A stretch of 64,000 nt of DNA, taken from assembly GCA_012519205.1 (NCBI GenBank), contig JAAYQR010000007.1, positions 1 to 64,000 of the forward strand, read 5' to 3'. The stretch comes from Candidatus Epulonipiscium sp. GTDB taxonomy: Bacteria; Bacillota; Clostridia; Lachnospirales; Defluviitaleaceae. Below the pieces are notes generated by a model, which saw only the letters and a list, made by a program, of their open reading frames with translations, was not told the DNA's origin and ran no database searches. How positions within the stretch are numbered: position 1 is the first letter of the stretch; each line of letters begins with the position of its first letter. Below, in pieces: positions 1 to 8,994 of the stretch. Both the position numbers and the translations under genes were made by a program.

Positions 1-1
1 A

Positions 2-418
2 AAAAACAAAAAAGGAAATCCCCTTTATTCAACGACCATTAGTGTATATGGAGAAAAACATCGCATTATTGGGTTAATCTGTATTAATTTTTATGCAGAT
101 ACGCCTTTTTCGGAAGTATTTCCTGTTTTCAAAATGTTAGATAAAACAGCAGGTTCTATAATGAATGAAAATTTTGCAGTTGATGTAGATACCTTAATTG
201 AAGAAGCCTACTCTGAAGCATTTCATCAGGTGATGTCTGATGAAAGAATATCTAACAATCTTAAAAATAAAGAAATAGTAGGGGTTTTGTATGAACAAGG
301 GATTTTTGGTTTAAAGGATGCTGTAATAAAGGTATCTCAATTAATGGAGGTAAGCAAAAATACGGTATATATGCATTTAAGAGCATTTAAGCAAAAAGAA
401 GATGATGGGTCAAGGTGA
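2..418 (+). CDS. YheO-like PAS/HTH transcriptional regulator, 3' part
   Basis: The frame is open from base 2 to a TGA at 416-418, so the 5' end lies outside the window; 138 residues are visible. The first 45 or so residues include GLICINF, typical of the end of the YheO-type PAS domain. The last 55 hold a helix-turn-helix of the HTH_22 type (VSKNTVYMHLRAF). The family are presumed ligand-sensing DNA-binding regulators. It lies directly upstream of ridA and the purine-degradation cluster and reads the same way, so it is a plausible local regulator (inference). An internal ATG at 134 would give only the C-terminal half and is not the true start. Confidence 0.8.
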   Translation, partial: KNKKGNPLYSTTISVYGEKHRIIGLICINFYADTPFSEVFPVFKMLDKTAGSIMNENFAVDVDTLIEEAYSEAFHQVMSDERISNNLKNKEIVGVLYEQGIFGLKDAVIKVSQLMEVSKNTVYMHLRAFKQKEDDGSR

Positions 419-443
419 AAAGCTTTGACCTAGGATTTATCTA

Positions 444-494
444 AAGAAGGAATATGAATGGACTTTATACAGTCTATCCATAGTCCTTCTTTTT
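444..494 (+). terminator. Rho-independent terminator after the YheO-like gene
   Basis: AAGAAGGA at 444-451 pairs with TCCTTCTT at 484-491, with an inner stem ATGGACT/AGTCTAT containing a G-T pair, followed by a T run. It separates the regulator from the ridA promoter. Confidence 0.75.
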
Positions 495-553
495 AATTGT
501 TTAATAAGTGAATTATAAGAAAATTGACTGAAATATAATAATGTGAACTTGGA

Positions 554-582
554 TTGACTGAAAAATATTTCAGTGATATAAT
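554..582 (+). promoter_or_regulatory. Sigma-A promoter of ridA with palindromic operator in the spacer
   Basis: TTGACT (554-559), a 17-base spacer and TATAAT (577-582) form a near-consensus promoter. An inverted repeat ACTGAAA-AATA-TTTCAGT occupies 557-574, from inside the -35 box through the spacer, so a bound protein would block polymerase. ATTGACTGAAA at 553-563 is repeated exactly 30 bases upstream at 523-533, about three helical turns away. The regulator is not known; the YheO-like protein upstream is one candidate. Confidence 0.7.
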
Positions 583-631
583 CAGTTTGTAACTAAAACA
601 ACAAAATATTATATAAAAAGGGGAATTTATT

Positions 632-1006
632 ATGCAAAAAATCAATACAACAAAGGCTCCGGCTGCTATAGGCCCATACTCACAAGCGATAATAGTAAAT
701 GGAATACTCTATACATCTGGACAAATACCCTTAGACCCTGTAAGTGGTGCCGTAGTAGAAGGTGGAATTAGGGAACAGACACATCAGGTAATGAAAAACT
801 TACATGCTGTTTTAGAAGAGGCCAAGTCCTCCCTTGAAGATGTATTTAAAACCACTTGTTTTTTATCCGATATGGGGAACTTTGCAGCATTTAATGAAGT
901 ATATGCAGAATATTTTACTGGAAAACCGGCTCGTTCCTGCGTGGCAGTGAGGGAACTTCCAAAAGGTGTTTTGGTAGAAGTTGAAGTTATTGCCAAAGCA
1001 GAATAA
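632..1006 (+). CDS. ridA: RidA family reactive-intermediate deaminase
   Basis: A 124-residue protein, the usual length of the Rid/YjgF/UK114 family. It has the N-terminal [11 protein letters not shown] motif and the C-terminal [17 protein letters not shown] strand, including the Arg that binds the substrate carboxylate. RidA hydrolyses reactive enamines such as 2-aminoacrylate to keto acid and ammonia and so protects PLP enzymes. It starts at an ATG after AAAAAGGGGA. Its position at the head of a cluster containing diaminopropionate ammonia-lyase, which produces 2-aminoacrylate, gives it a clear job here (inference). It is a cytosolic trimer in known members. Confidence 0.95.
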   Translation: MQKINTTKAPAAIGPYSQAIIVNGILYTSGQIPLDPVSGAVVEGGIREQTHQVMKNLHAVLEEAKSSLEDVFKTTCFLSDMGNFAAFNEVYAEYFTGKPARSCVAVRELPKGVLVEVEVIAKAE

Positions 1007-1106
1007 AAGATAGGACAATTTATAAATAATAACAAATAGCTTTGAATAATAATAGATAAGGAAATAATATTGTCAAAACATAATTATCTATTCTAGGAGG
1101 TTGTAT

Positions 1107-2123
1107 ATGAAAAAAACGATTTTAGCATTTACATTGGTAATTATACTTTTTTTAGGGGGCTGCTTAGCTCCTTCAAAAAAGGGAGAGGTTGAAACCGAAA
1201 ATACTTCATACCCACTCATCATTACAGATCAGTTGGGCAGAGAAGTTACCATCGAAGAGGAACCCGAAAGAATTGTAAGTGGATATTATATATCAACATC
1301 CCTACTCATTGCATTAGATTTACAGGATCAAATAGTTGGAATTGAAAACAAACCGGAAAAACGGCCCATATACAAACTAGCGGCTCCAAGGTTATTGCAA
1401 CGCCCCAATGTAGGGACAATGAAAGAATTAAACATGGAAATGGTTTTGGAACTAGAACCGGATTTGGTTATTCTTCCCGTAAAATTAAAAGATAATATCG
1501 AAGCCTTAGAAGAACTTGGAATTAAGGTTATTGCCGTTAACCCGGAAAATAGTGACCTGATTAATGAAATGATTGCAATTATCTCGAAAGCTACCAATAC
1601 TATAGACCGTGGAGACAGATTGGTTGAAGCAATCGACAGATACACAAAGAAGTTAGGCACCCTCTTAGATGGGATAGATGAAAAAACCGTGTATCTTGGG
1701 GGTAATAGCGAATTTCTAAATACCGCCGGATCTAAGATGTACCAAGATACATTAATAACCTTAGCTAGAGGAAAGAATGTAGCCACTGAGATTGAAGATT
1801 CTTATTGGGTAAATGTATCCTATGAACAATTACTCAAATGGGATCCGGATGTTATTATCCTTGCATCGGAAGCAGAGTATAGCAAGGATGACGTACTAAA
1901 TGATACGGCCATAAGGGATATAAAGGCAGTTAAAAACAAGGCTGTAGAAGTCATACCAAATAATATAGAAGCTTGGGATTCCCCGGTTCCTTCTTCAGTT
2001 TTAGGTTCTTTGTGGATGGCCAGTGTCCTTTATCCCGATAAGTATTCCAATGAGGAATTCAACTTAGATGTGCAGGAATTTTATTCAACATTCTACAATA
2101 TAGAAGTTAATGTCAATGAATAA
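1107..2123 (+). CDS. ABC transporter substrate-binding lipoprotein (FecB/BtuF type)
   Basis: A 338-residue secreted lipoprotein. The signal peptide has a hydrophobic core ending in a LGGC lipobox, followed by a charged linker. The mature part has the periplasmic-binding-protein type III layout (GREVTIEEEPERIV; two lobes joined by a long helix). The family binds iron-siderophores, haem, cobalamin or, in MolBCA systems, molybdate and tungstate. ATG 1107 is preferred because AGGAGG at 1095-1100 lies six bases upstream; the in-frame TTG at 1101 directly abuts it. Permease, ATPase and mocA follow with overlaps, so molybdate/tungstate is a reasonable but unproven substrate. Confidence 0.85.
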   Translation: MKKTILAFTLVIILFLGGCLAPSKKGEVETENTSYPLIITDQLGREVTIEEEPERIVSGYYISTSLLIALDLQDQIVGIENKPEKRPIYKLAAPRLLQRPNVGTMKELNMEMVLELEPDLVILPVKLKDNIEALEELGIKVIAVNPENSDLINEMIAIISKATNTIDRGDRLVEAIDRYTKKLGTLLDGIDEKTVYLGGNSEFLNTAGSKMYQDTLITLARGKNVATEIEDSYWVNVSYEQLLKWDPDVIILASEAEYSKDDVLNDTAIRDIKAVKNKAVEVIPNNIEAWDSPVPSSVLGSLWMASVLYPDKYSNEEFNLDVQEFYSTFYNIEVNVNE

Positions 2124-3105
2124 AGGTCCTCGCAATGGTATTTTCGGATTTTCTGTTCTTTTAGGATTCTTATGTATCATATCCTTTAGGGTTGGAAGAT
2201 ATGAAATGAACACGGGGGATATATTTAGAGTTTTAACCCGAACCGCATCCCCCATGAAAATGAATGTATTTTTTAACCTTAGACTTCCACGTACCATATT
2301 AGTCATGTTAGCAGGATTTACCCTAGCTTATGTGGGGAGCATATTGCAGACGATTTTCAAAAACCCCCTAGCGGCACCGGAAATCATAGGGGTAAGTTCC
2401 GGGGCAAGTGCAGGGGCTGCATTTTCTATTGTAGCTCTTGGTGGTGGATTTTATGTCACTATGGCATCAGCATTTATTGGGGCAATTCTTGCTCTAGGTA
2501 TGTCCCTTTTGATTGCATCTAAATCCAATCAAAAAAGCCTGGCAAGTTTTGTATTAAGCGGTATTGCAGTCAATGCCCTTGCACAATCGGCTATCATGTT
2601 TCTAAAGATGGCAGCGGACCCGGAAAGGCAGCTGGCATCGATTGAGTTTTGGATGATGGGAGGTTTCAATACCATAACTGCCTCTAAGGTTAGGCTGGTT
2701 ATACCAATAACCCTAATAGCACTATTCTTTCTTATATTATACAGACGTCAAATTGAGATATTATCACTAAAAGATGATGAAGCTAGAGCCTTAGGTGTAA
2801 ATATAAAAAGAATTCGCCCCATCATCTTAATGTTATGCAGTATTGCAGTTGCTTCCATTGTCTCGGTTAGTGGCTTAGTTAGTTTTATCGGTTTAATAGG
2901 GCCCCATCTTTCTCGGTTAATCGTAAAACGTAATTCAAGTAGGGTGTGGATGATATCTGGGCTTATAGGAAGCTCTTTGCTGCTGATATCAGATATAATT
3001 GCAAGAAGTATTTCTGCTAGTGAAATTCCAATTAGTATTTGCACAAGCTTCATTGGTGCTCCTGTTTTAATTTATTTAATGATGAGAAAGGAGCATCTTG
3101 TATGA
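2110..3105 (+). CDS. FecCD-type ABC transporter permease
   Basis: A 331-residue integral membrane protein with about ten hydrophobic segments and the FecCD/BtuC signatures RLPRTILVMLAGFTLA near the N-terminus, GVSSGASAGAAF in the middle and GLVSFIGLIGPHLSRL before the last third. The latter two mark type II importer permeases. The start overlaps the binding-protein gene by 14 bases, and a second in-frame ATG lies at 2116; the ribosome site is weak, suggesting translational coupling. It would form a homodimer with the ATPase encoded next. Confidence 0.9.
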   Translation: MSMNKGPRNGIFGFSVLLGFLCIISFRVGRYEMNTGDIFRVLTRTASPMKMNVFFNLRLPRTILVMLAGFTLAYVGSILQTIFKNPLAAPEIIGVSSGASAGAAFSIVALGGGFYVTMASAFIGAILALGMSLLIASKSNQKSLASFVLSGIAVNALAQSAIMFLKMAADPERQLASIEFWMMGGFNTITASKVRLVIPITLIALFFLILYRRQIEILSLKDDEARALGVNIKRIRPIILMLCSIAVASIVSVSGLVSFIGLIGPHLSRLIVKRNSSRVWMISGLIGSSLLLISDIIARSISASEIPISICTSFIGAPVLIYLMMRKEHLV

Positions 3106-3875
3106 GAAATGAGCTTGAAATAAGGAACCTAGATGTATTTTATAAAAAAAGGCATATTGTAAAAAACATAGGCCTAACCATGGGCACAAAAGAATTCAAT
3201 GCCCTCTTAGGAAGGAATGGATGTGGAAAGACAACCCTATTAAAAGGGATTCTTGGACTTATAAAAACAGAAGGAAATATACTGCTTAATGGTGCATCCA
3301 TTCCAACCCTTGGGGTCAAGGAAAAAGCAAAAAGTATTGGATATATCTCACAACGAACGGATGTAACCTATTCTATTGGAGTTAAGGACTTAATACTAAT
3401 GGGATTAAATCCACATCTAGGAACCTTTGAGCAAATTGATAAACACCAAGAATTAAAAGTGATAGATATTGCAAAAGAATTAGGTATAGAAAAATTTTTG
3501 AATAAAGATTATTTGACCTTAAGTGAGGGGCAAAAGCAACTTGTAATCATTGCTAGGGCTATCGTACAAGATGCCAGTCTTTTATTGCTAGATGAACCAG
3601 ATAGCGCAATGGACTTCGTAGTAAGACATATCATCCTTCAAAAACTAAAAGAAATATTAATCCTTCATAATAAGATGGCATTAATAACCATGCATGATCC
3701 TAATTTCGCCCTATCCTATTGTGATAATATCTTTCTAATGAAGGATGGAGGCTTATTAGAAACCATCCGTGTTAAGGAAGATGGTATTAAGGAAATAAAA
3801 AGAAAGCTTAGACTTATTTATGGGGAAATCGACTTAATCGAATATAAAGGAAGTTTTTATATGGTGAAAGCATGA
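3102..3875 (+). CDS. ABC transporter ATP-binding protein, FecE/BtuD type
   Basis: A 257-residue ATPase with Walker A GRNGCGKTT, signature LSEGQKQL, Walker B LLLLDEPDSAMD and switch His in LITMHDPN. The start is ATG 3102, overlapping the permease stop as ATGA and preceded by AAGGAG (3088-3093). It powers the importer formed with the two preceding genes. Its own stop overlaps the mocA start as ATGA, so binding protein, permease, ATPase and mocA look translationally coupled. That coupling is the main reason to link the importer to molybdenum cofactor chemistry. Confidence 0.92.
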   Translation: MRNELEIRNLDVFYKKRHIVKNIGLTMGTKEFNALLGRNGCGKTTLLKGILGLIKTEGNILLNGASIPTLGVKEKAKSIGYISQRTDVTYSIGVKDLILMGLNPHLGTFEQIDKHQELKVIDIAKELGIEKFLNKDYLTLSEGQKQLVIIARAIVQDASLLLLDEPDSAMDFVVRHIILQKLKEILILHNKMALITMHDPNFALSYCDNIFLMKDGGLLETIRVKEDGIKEIKRKLRLIYGEIDLIEYKGSFYMVKA

Positions 3876-4468
3876 AAAAAAACAAACAAGCATTTGATGT
3901 AAGTTGCATTATTATGGCCAGTGGGGCCAGTACTAGGTTCGGCGATAACAAATTATTAGCAGATTTTCATGGAAGAACTCTAGTTGAACGGGTACTAGAT
4001 CAAATTCCCTTTGATTTATTCAAAGAAGTAATACTAGTAACCAGATATATAGAAATTAGGGAACTTGCTAAAAATTATCCTGTTGTTTGTATTTTGCATG
4101 ACTTTCCTAGACAGCGGGATACCATACGAGTAGGTATGGAGCATATTACCAATACCAAGGGGTGTATGCTTGTTACTTGTGACCAGCCCCTAAGAACCAT
4201 AGATTCTTTAAGGAAGATGTACCATATGTTTAATCAGCATCCGACTTCGGTGGTGAGACTTGGGTATCATGACTTGGTTGGCAATCCAGTGTTGTTTCCA
4301 AATCGATATTATGAAGAACTAAAAAATTTAATGCCTGGGCAAAGAGGTTTGGATGTAATCAAAGCCCATAAGGAGAACATAGTTATTGTACAAGCAAATA
4401 ATAAATACGAATTGGCGGATGTGGATACCCCTTACGACTTAATGAATTTATTAAACATCCCTGATTAG
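3872..4468 (+). CDS. mocA: MocA/YgfJ-like molybdenum cofactor cytidylyltransferase
   Basis: A 198-residue nucleotidyltransferase of the MobA-like fold. ASGASTRFGDNKLL forms the nucleotide-binding loop, and VTCDQPLR supplies the metal-binding Asp. MocA converts molybdopterin-Mo to the cytosine dinucleotide form used by xanthine-dehydrogenase-family enzymes. In SDMH clusters this subfamily (YgfJ) accompanies ssnA, ygfK and the selenium-dependent hydroxylase, exactly the genes found downstream. It starts four bases inside the ATPase gene (ATGA). A MobA role (GMP transfer) is less likely given the context. Confidence 0.85.
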   Translation: MKKNKQAFDVSCIIMASGASTRFGDNKLLADFHGRTLVERVLDQIPFDLFKEVILVTRYIEIRELAKNYPVVCILHDFPRQRDTIRVGMEHITNTKGCMLVTCDQPLRTIDSLRKMYHMFNQHPTSVVRLGYHDLVGNPVLFPNRYYEELKNLMPGQRGLDVIKAHKENIVIVQANNKYELADVDTPYDLMNLLNIPD

Positions 4469-4478
4469 AAAGGACATA

Positions 4479-5819
4479 ATGATGTATCTAATAGGAAATG
4501 GAAAAGTATTTACTAGAGATCCCAAGGTGCCCTATATTCCGAGGGGTGGAGTCTTCTTTGAAGGTAATCTAATTAGAGAAGTAGGTACCTTTGAAGCATT
4601 AAAGGAAAAATACCCCCAGGCAAAAATCATAGATGCAAAGAACCAAGTGATTATGCCAGGACTTATAAATGTTCATAATCATATCTATTCCTCATTGGCT
4701 AGAGGATTAAGTATCAAAAATCACAACCCAAAAAATTTTTTAGATATCCTTGAGGGTTTATGGTGGAATTTAGACAATCACCTAACCTTAGAAAATGATA
4801 GAATTAGTGCCCAGGTAACGTTTTTAAATTGTATAGAAAACGGTGTGACTACGGTCTTTGACCACCATGCTAGCTACAAAAAAACAAAAGGCAGCCTAAT
4901 GGAATTGGCCCAAATTGCAAAAGAATACAAAATTCGCGCCTGTCTTTGTTATGAGGTAAGTGATCGAAATGGTCAAGAAGAAATGAAGAAAGCAGTAAAG
5001 GAAAATGTGGATTTCATAAATTATGCAAATAAAGATACCTCTGACATGATAAAAGGTATCATGGGCCTTCATGCCAGCTTTACCCTAAGCGATGAAACCC
5101 TTAGGTATGTGGTAGAACAAAACCCAGAAAATGCAGGATACCATGTGCATATAGCAGAAGGAATGGATGATGTGGAGGATAGTCTTACAAAGTACGGCGT
5201 TCGTACTGTGGAACGGTTAAACTCCATGGGTATCCTTGGACCTAAGACGGTGGCAGGTCATTGTATCTATGTTGAGGATAAAGAGTTAGATATTCTAAAA
5301 GAAACGGACACCATGGTGGTTCATAATCCCGAAAGTAATATGGGAAATGCCGTTGGTGCCCCGGATGTACTGAAGATTTTTGCTAAAGGAGTATCAGTAG
5401 GGCTTGGAACCGATGGGTATACCAACGATATGATAGAAAGCTACAAGGTAGCCAATATCCTTCAAAAGCATCTACACAAAGATCCAAATTGTGCCTGGGG
5501 CGAAATTCCAACCATGTTATTTGAAAATAACGCTAAAATTGCTAATCGTTTCTTTGCAACCCCTTTAGGAAAAATCAAAGAAGGGTACGGGGCAGATATT
5601 ATATTCGTGGATTATGACCCTCTAACTCCGATGGACGAAAACAACCTAAATTCTCATATTTTATTTGGAATGAATGGTTCTTTGGTCACAACTACCATTT
5701 GTAACGGTGAGATTCTTATGAAAGATAGAAAGCTTCTTCATATAAATAAGGAAGAAGTAATGAAGGAAAGCAGAAAACAAGCAAAGGATTTATGGCAAAG
5801 GATTAATGACAAACGATAA
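4479..5819 (+). CDS. ssnA: SsnA, putative aminohydrolase of selenium/purine metabolism
   Basis: A 446-residue amidohydrolase-superfamily protein. It has the HxH metal site in LINVHNHIYSS, a His in YHVHIAEG, GHCIYV, and the catalytic Asp in GLGTDGYTND. Length and order match the SsnA subfamily, a marker of SDMH clusters with a role that is not well established (probably deamination of a purine-like compound). AAAGGA (4469-4474) precedes ATG 4479; a second ATG follows at once. The stop overlaps an ATG of the ygfK frame (TAATG). Confidence 0.88.
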   Translation: MMYLIGNGKVFTRDPKVPYIPRGGVFFEGNLIREVGTFEALKEKYPQAKIIDAKNQVIMPGLINVHNHIYSSLARGLSIKNHNPKNFLDILEGLWWNLDNHLTLENDRISAQVTFLNCIENGVTTVFDHHASYKKTKGSLMELAQIAKEYKIRACLCYEVSDRNGQEEMKKAVKENVDFINYANKDTSDMIKGIMGLHASFTLSDETLRYVVEQNPENAGYHVHIAEGMDDVEDSLTKYGVRTVERLNSMGILGPKTVAGHCIYVEDKELDILKETDTMVVHNPESNMGNAVGAPDVLKIFAKGVSVGLGTDGYTNDMIESYKVANILQKHLHKDPNCAWGEIPTMLFENNAKIANRFFATPLGKIKEGYGADIIFVDYDPLTPMDENNLNSHILFGMNGSLVTTTICNGEILMKDRKLLHINKEEVMKESRKQAKDLWQRINDKR

Positions 5820-5839
5820 TGCTAGAGAGGACTGGGAAA

Positions 5840-7519
5840 ATGAGTGATGTAATGGTACAGATACCTTTTCATAAAATTATGGAAAGAATTATGTTTGAAA
5901 AAGAAAAATACAATACTGTTTTTGGGGTGGGCAATCTTTACACCCATGATGGAAATAGGGAATTAAATTTATTTGGAAACCCATTAGAAAATCCTTTTGG
6001 ACCGGCAGCCGGACCCCACACACAATTGGCTCAAAACTTAGTTGCAGCCTATGTAGGGGGGAGTAGATTCTTCGAACTTAAAACTGTTCAAATATTAGAC
6101 GGCCACGATTTACATGTGGACAAGCCCTGTATCCGTGCAGATGATGAAGCTTATAACGTAGAGTGGTCTACAGAGTTGTATGTATCTCAAGCCATCGAAG
6201 AGTATATCAAAGGTTATTATGCAATTAAACTTATTTCAAAAGAATATGGATTCGGGGATCCTGACAAGTTCATTTTCAATACATCCGTTGGGTACAACTT
6301 AGAAGGAATCAAGTCAAAGAAAATCGATGATTTTATAGAAGGGTTAAAGGATGCTAGGGATACTGAAGCCTGGAGAGAATGTGAAACATGGGCTCTTAAT
6401 AATGTGGATGAATTCAAAAACATTGATGAAGAGTATATTAAATCTATTTCATCAAAGATTTGCAACTCCATTACTTTGTCCACCATGCATGGCTGCCCCA
6501 GTGACGAAATCGAAGGAATCATTACCCATTTATTAATTAGTAAAAAGATTAATACCTATCTAAAATGCAATCCAACCTTGTTAGGTTATGATTTTGTAAG
6601 GAAAACTATGGACGATATGGGCTATGACTACATGATCTTTGAAAAAGGCGGTTTTGAAAGCGATTTACAATACCCAGATGCTGTTATTTTAATTAAAAAA
6701 ATGCAGGAACTTGCTAGGGAAAATGGCTTGACCTTCGGAGTTAAGCTATCTAATACCTTCCATGTAAAGGTGAAAAAGAATGAACTACCTGGGGAAGATA
6801 TGTATATGTCAGGCAAGGCATTGTATCCATTGACCATCAATCTAGCGGCAAAGTTAGCAAAGGATTTCGATGGCAGATTGCCCATGTCCTTTTCCGGAGG
6901 GGCCGATGCTAATAATATTCAAAAAATATTTGATACTGGAATATGGCCAATTACAGTGGCGACTATCTTGTTAAAACCAACCGGATACAATGTGATAAAA
7001 AAGCTTGCAACTCTTTTAGATGCATGTCATTTTCCATTAGATCAAGTAGTTAATGTATCTAAGTTAGAAGAACTTGCAAAAGAAGCAATCTCTGATAAAA
7101 ACTATAGAAAATCAGAAGTGTCCCGCAAGAAAATCTTAGTATCGTTTGACGAAAATAAAAATGTAAGAATGGAATGTAAGGTAACCTGCGGAAGCTGCGT
7201 AAATGTATGCCCAAATCGTGCTAACACTACCTTAATGGTAGAAGGTGTAAAACGTATGCTTCATATTGATGATTATTGTAATGAATGCGGAAATTGTTAT
7301 ATATTCTGCCCGGATAAATGTACACCATATAAAGATAGGCTGACATTGTTTTCAGGAAAAAAAGAATTAAAAGAAAGTACAAATCAGGGCTTTGCGATGA
7401 TAGAAGACTTGGTAGTATATAGGTACAACGGGGAAGTAAAAGAATGTGAACTAAAGGATGCCCCACAGATTATACAAAGTTTTGTACAAGCAATCAAAGA
7501 ACAACAGCCTTACCTGTAA
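5840..7519 (+). CDS. ygfK: YgfK-like iron-sulfur protein, short form without flavin domain
   Basis: A 559-residue protein matching the N-terminal dihydroorotate/dihydropyrimidine-dehydrogenase-like barrel of YgfK (MSDVMVQIPF start; GPAAGPHTQLAQN; ELKTVQIL). It ends in a two-cluster ferredoxin region (CGSCVNVCPNRAN and CNECGNCYIFCPDKC). E. coli YgfK is about 1,030 residues and carries a GltD-like FAD/NAD(P)H domain; that whole domain is absent here although both flanking parts are intact. An upstream ATG at 5819 exists, but ATG 5840 has AGAGAGG at 5824-5830 and matches the family N-terminus. It is probably an electron-transfer partner of the Mo-hydroxylase. Confidence 0.87.
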   Translation: MSDVMVQIPFHKIMERIMFEKEKYNTVFGVGNLYTHDGNRELNLFGNPLENPFGPAAGPHTQLAQNLVAAYVGGSRFFELKTVQILDGHDLHVDKPCIRADDEAYNVEWSTELYVSQAIEEYIKGYYAIKLISKEYGFGDPDKFIFNTSVGYNLEGIKSKKIDDFIEGLKDARDTEAWRECETWALNNVDEFKNIDEEYIKSISSKICNSITLSTMHGCPSDEIEGIITHLLISKKINTYLKCNPTLLGYDFVRKTMDDMGYDYMIFEKGGFESDLQYPDAVILIKKMQELARENGLTFGVKLSNTFHVKVKKNELPGEDMYMSGKALYPLTINLAAKLAKDFDGRLPMSFSGGADANNIQKIFDTGIWPITVATILLKPTGYNVIKKLATLLDACHFPLDQVVNVSKLEELAKEAISDKNYRKSEVSRKKILVSFDENKNVRMECKVTCGSCVNVCPNRANTTLMVEGVKRMLHIDDYCNECGNCYIFCPDKCTPYKDRLTLFSGKKELKESTNQGFAMIEDLVVYRYNGEVKECELKDAPQIIQSFVQAIKEQQPYL

Positions 7520-7619
7520 ACAACGCATCTTATATTTTATATTAGGTGGGCTATTGGCAACTTAGTATTTTGTAGTGTTTTATCTACAGATTTTTGCAAG
7601 AATTGGGAGGATGATAGGC

Positions 7620-8975
7620 TTGAAGATAATAAAAAATGGTATCTTAGTAAGTCCTGAGGGGACATATAAGGCAGATATCGCCATAGAAGATAATAAAATC
7701 AAAGAGATTGCACCCTCCATCAAGACAACTAAGAATGATGAAGTCTACGATGCTACCGACTGCTTGGTTTTTCCGGGATTCATAGATGGACATACTCATT
7801 TTGATATGTATACCGGAGTCATCAATACAGCAGATGATTTTGTTAGTGGTACAAAGGCAGCGGTAATCGGTGGTACTACAACCATTGTAGACTTTGCTAC
7901 TCAAGAAAAAAATCAAACTTTAAAAGAAGCCTATGACATTTGGATGCTTAAAGCCAAAGATAAAAGCTCCTGTAACTTTAGGTTCCATATGGCAATCACC
8001 GATTGGAATGATAAAGTGAAAGAAGAAATGAATACTATGCCGAACTTGGGGGTTACTTCCTTTAAAATGTATATGGCATATGATAATCTACTTTCCAATG
8101 ATAGTGAAATCTTGGAGTGTCTAAAAAAAGTAAAAGAAATTGGCGGAGTGTTGGGAGTGCATTGTGAAAATGGTGCCTTAATCAATGCATTGACTAAAGA
8201 TAGAATAGAAGCTGGTGAGATGACACCAAGCGCTCACCCCAAATCTAGGCCGGACTATGTAGAAGCAGAGGCAATCAATCGTTTAGTTTATATAAGTTCT
8301 CTGGTGGATTATCCGGTTAATATTGTTCATTTAAGCTCCCGACTTGGGCTTAATGAAATAAGGAATGCTAGAAAAAGAAACCAAGAAATAACCGTGGAAA
8401 CCTGTCCACAATACTTGTTTTTAGAGGATAAGCATTATGAATTGGAAAATTTCGAGGGGGCAAAGTATGTCATTTCACCACCCCTAAGAAAAGAAAAGGA
8501 TAATCAGGCATTAATCGATGCCATTATCGATGGAGAAATTAATACCATAGCAACAGACCACTGCAGTTTTAATTTCAAGGAAAACAAAGAATTAGGCAGC
8601 TCAGACTTTCGTAAGATTCCTAACGGAGCTCCAGGGGTGGAACATAGGCCGCAGCTTATTTACACACATCTGGTGGATAAGGGTCTTATAGATGTTTCAA
8701 GAATGTGTGAACTCCTATCCACTAATCCCGCTAAACTTTATGGAATGTATCCTAAAAAGGGGATTCTTGAAGTGGGTAGCGATGCCGATATCGTCATTTT
8801 TTCTCCCTATTATGAAGGGATAATCACTGCCGATAATCAGCTCCAAAATGTGGATTACACCCCATATGAGGGTTTTAAGGTAAAGGGTCAGGCAAAAACT
8901 GTATTTGTTAATGGGACATTGGTTGTTAGGGGAGGTACTATTGTAAAAGAGAGACAAGGTAGATATATATACTAA
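7620..8975 (+). CDS. Dihydropyrimidinase/D-hydantoinase family amidohydrolase
   Basis: A 451-residue cyclic amidohydrolase. It has the HxH metal pair in DGHTHFDMYTG, the carboxylated Lys in TSFKMYMAYD, metal His residues in VHCEN and VHLSS, and the catalytic Asp in TDHCSF. It hydrolyses hydantoins or dihydropyrimidine-type rings. In E. coli ygeZ sits in the equivalent cluster. TTG 7620 is chosen: GGGAGG at 7605-7610 lies nine bases away and translation begins MKIIKNGILV, as in the family. ATG 7611 abuts the ribosome site with no spacer. Confidence 0.9.
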   Translation: MKIIKNGILVSPEGTYKADIAIEDNKIKEIAPSIKTTKNDEVYDATDCLVFPGFIDGHTHFDMYTGVINTADDFVSGTKAAVIGGTTTIVDFATQEKNQTLKEAYDIWMLKAKDKSSCNFRFHMAITDWNDKVKEEMNTMPNLGVTSFKMYMAYDNLLSNDSEILECLKKVKEIGGVLGVHCENGALINALTKDRIEAGEMTPSAHPKSRPDYVEAEAINRLVYISSLVDYPVNIVHLSSRLGLNEIRNARKRNQEITVETCPQYLFLEDKHYELENFEGAKYVISPPLRKEKDNQALIDAIIDGEINTIATDHCSFNFKENKELGSSDFRKIPNGAPGVEHRPQLIYTHLVDKGLIDVSRMCELLSTNPAKLYGMYPKKGILEVGSDADIVIFSPYYEGIITADNQLQNVDYTPYEGFKVKGQAKTVFVNGTLVVRGGTIVKERQGRYIY

Positions 8976-8994
8976 CTAAGGGGGACGACATAAA

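Noticed and set aside
1101-1106. TTG start for the binding lipoprotein
   Set aside because: It directly abuts AGGAGG with no spacer; ATG 1107 has a correct six-base spacer.
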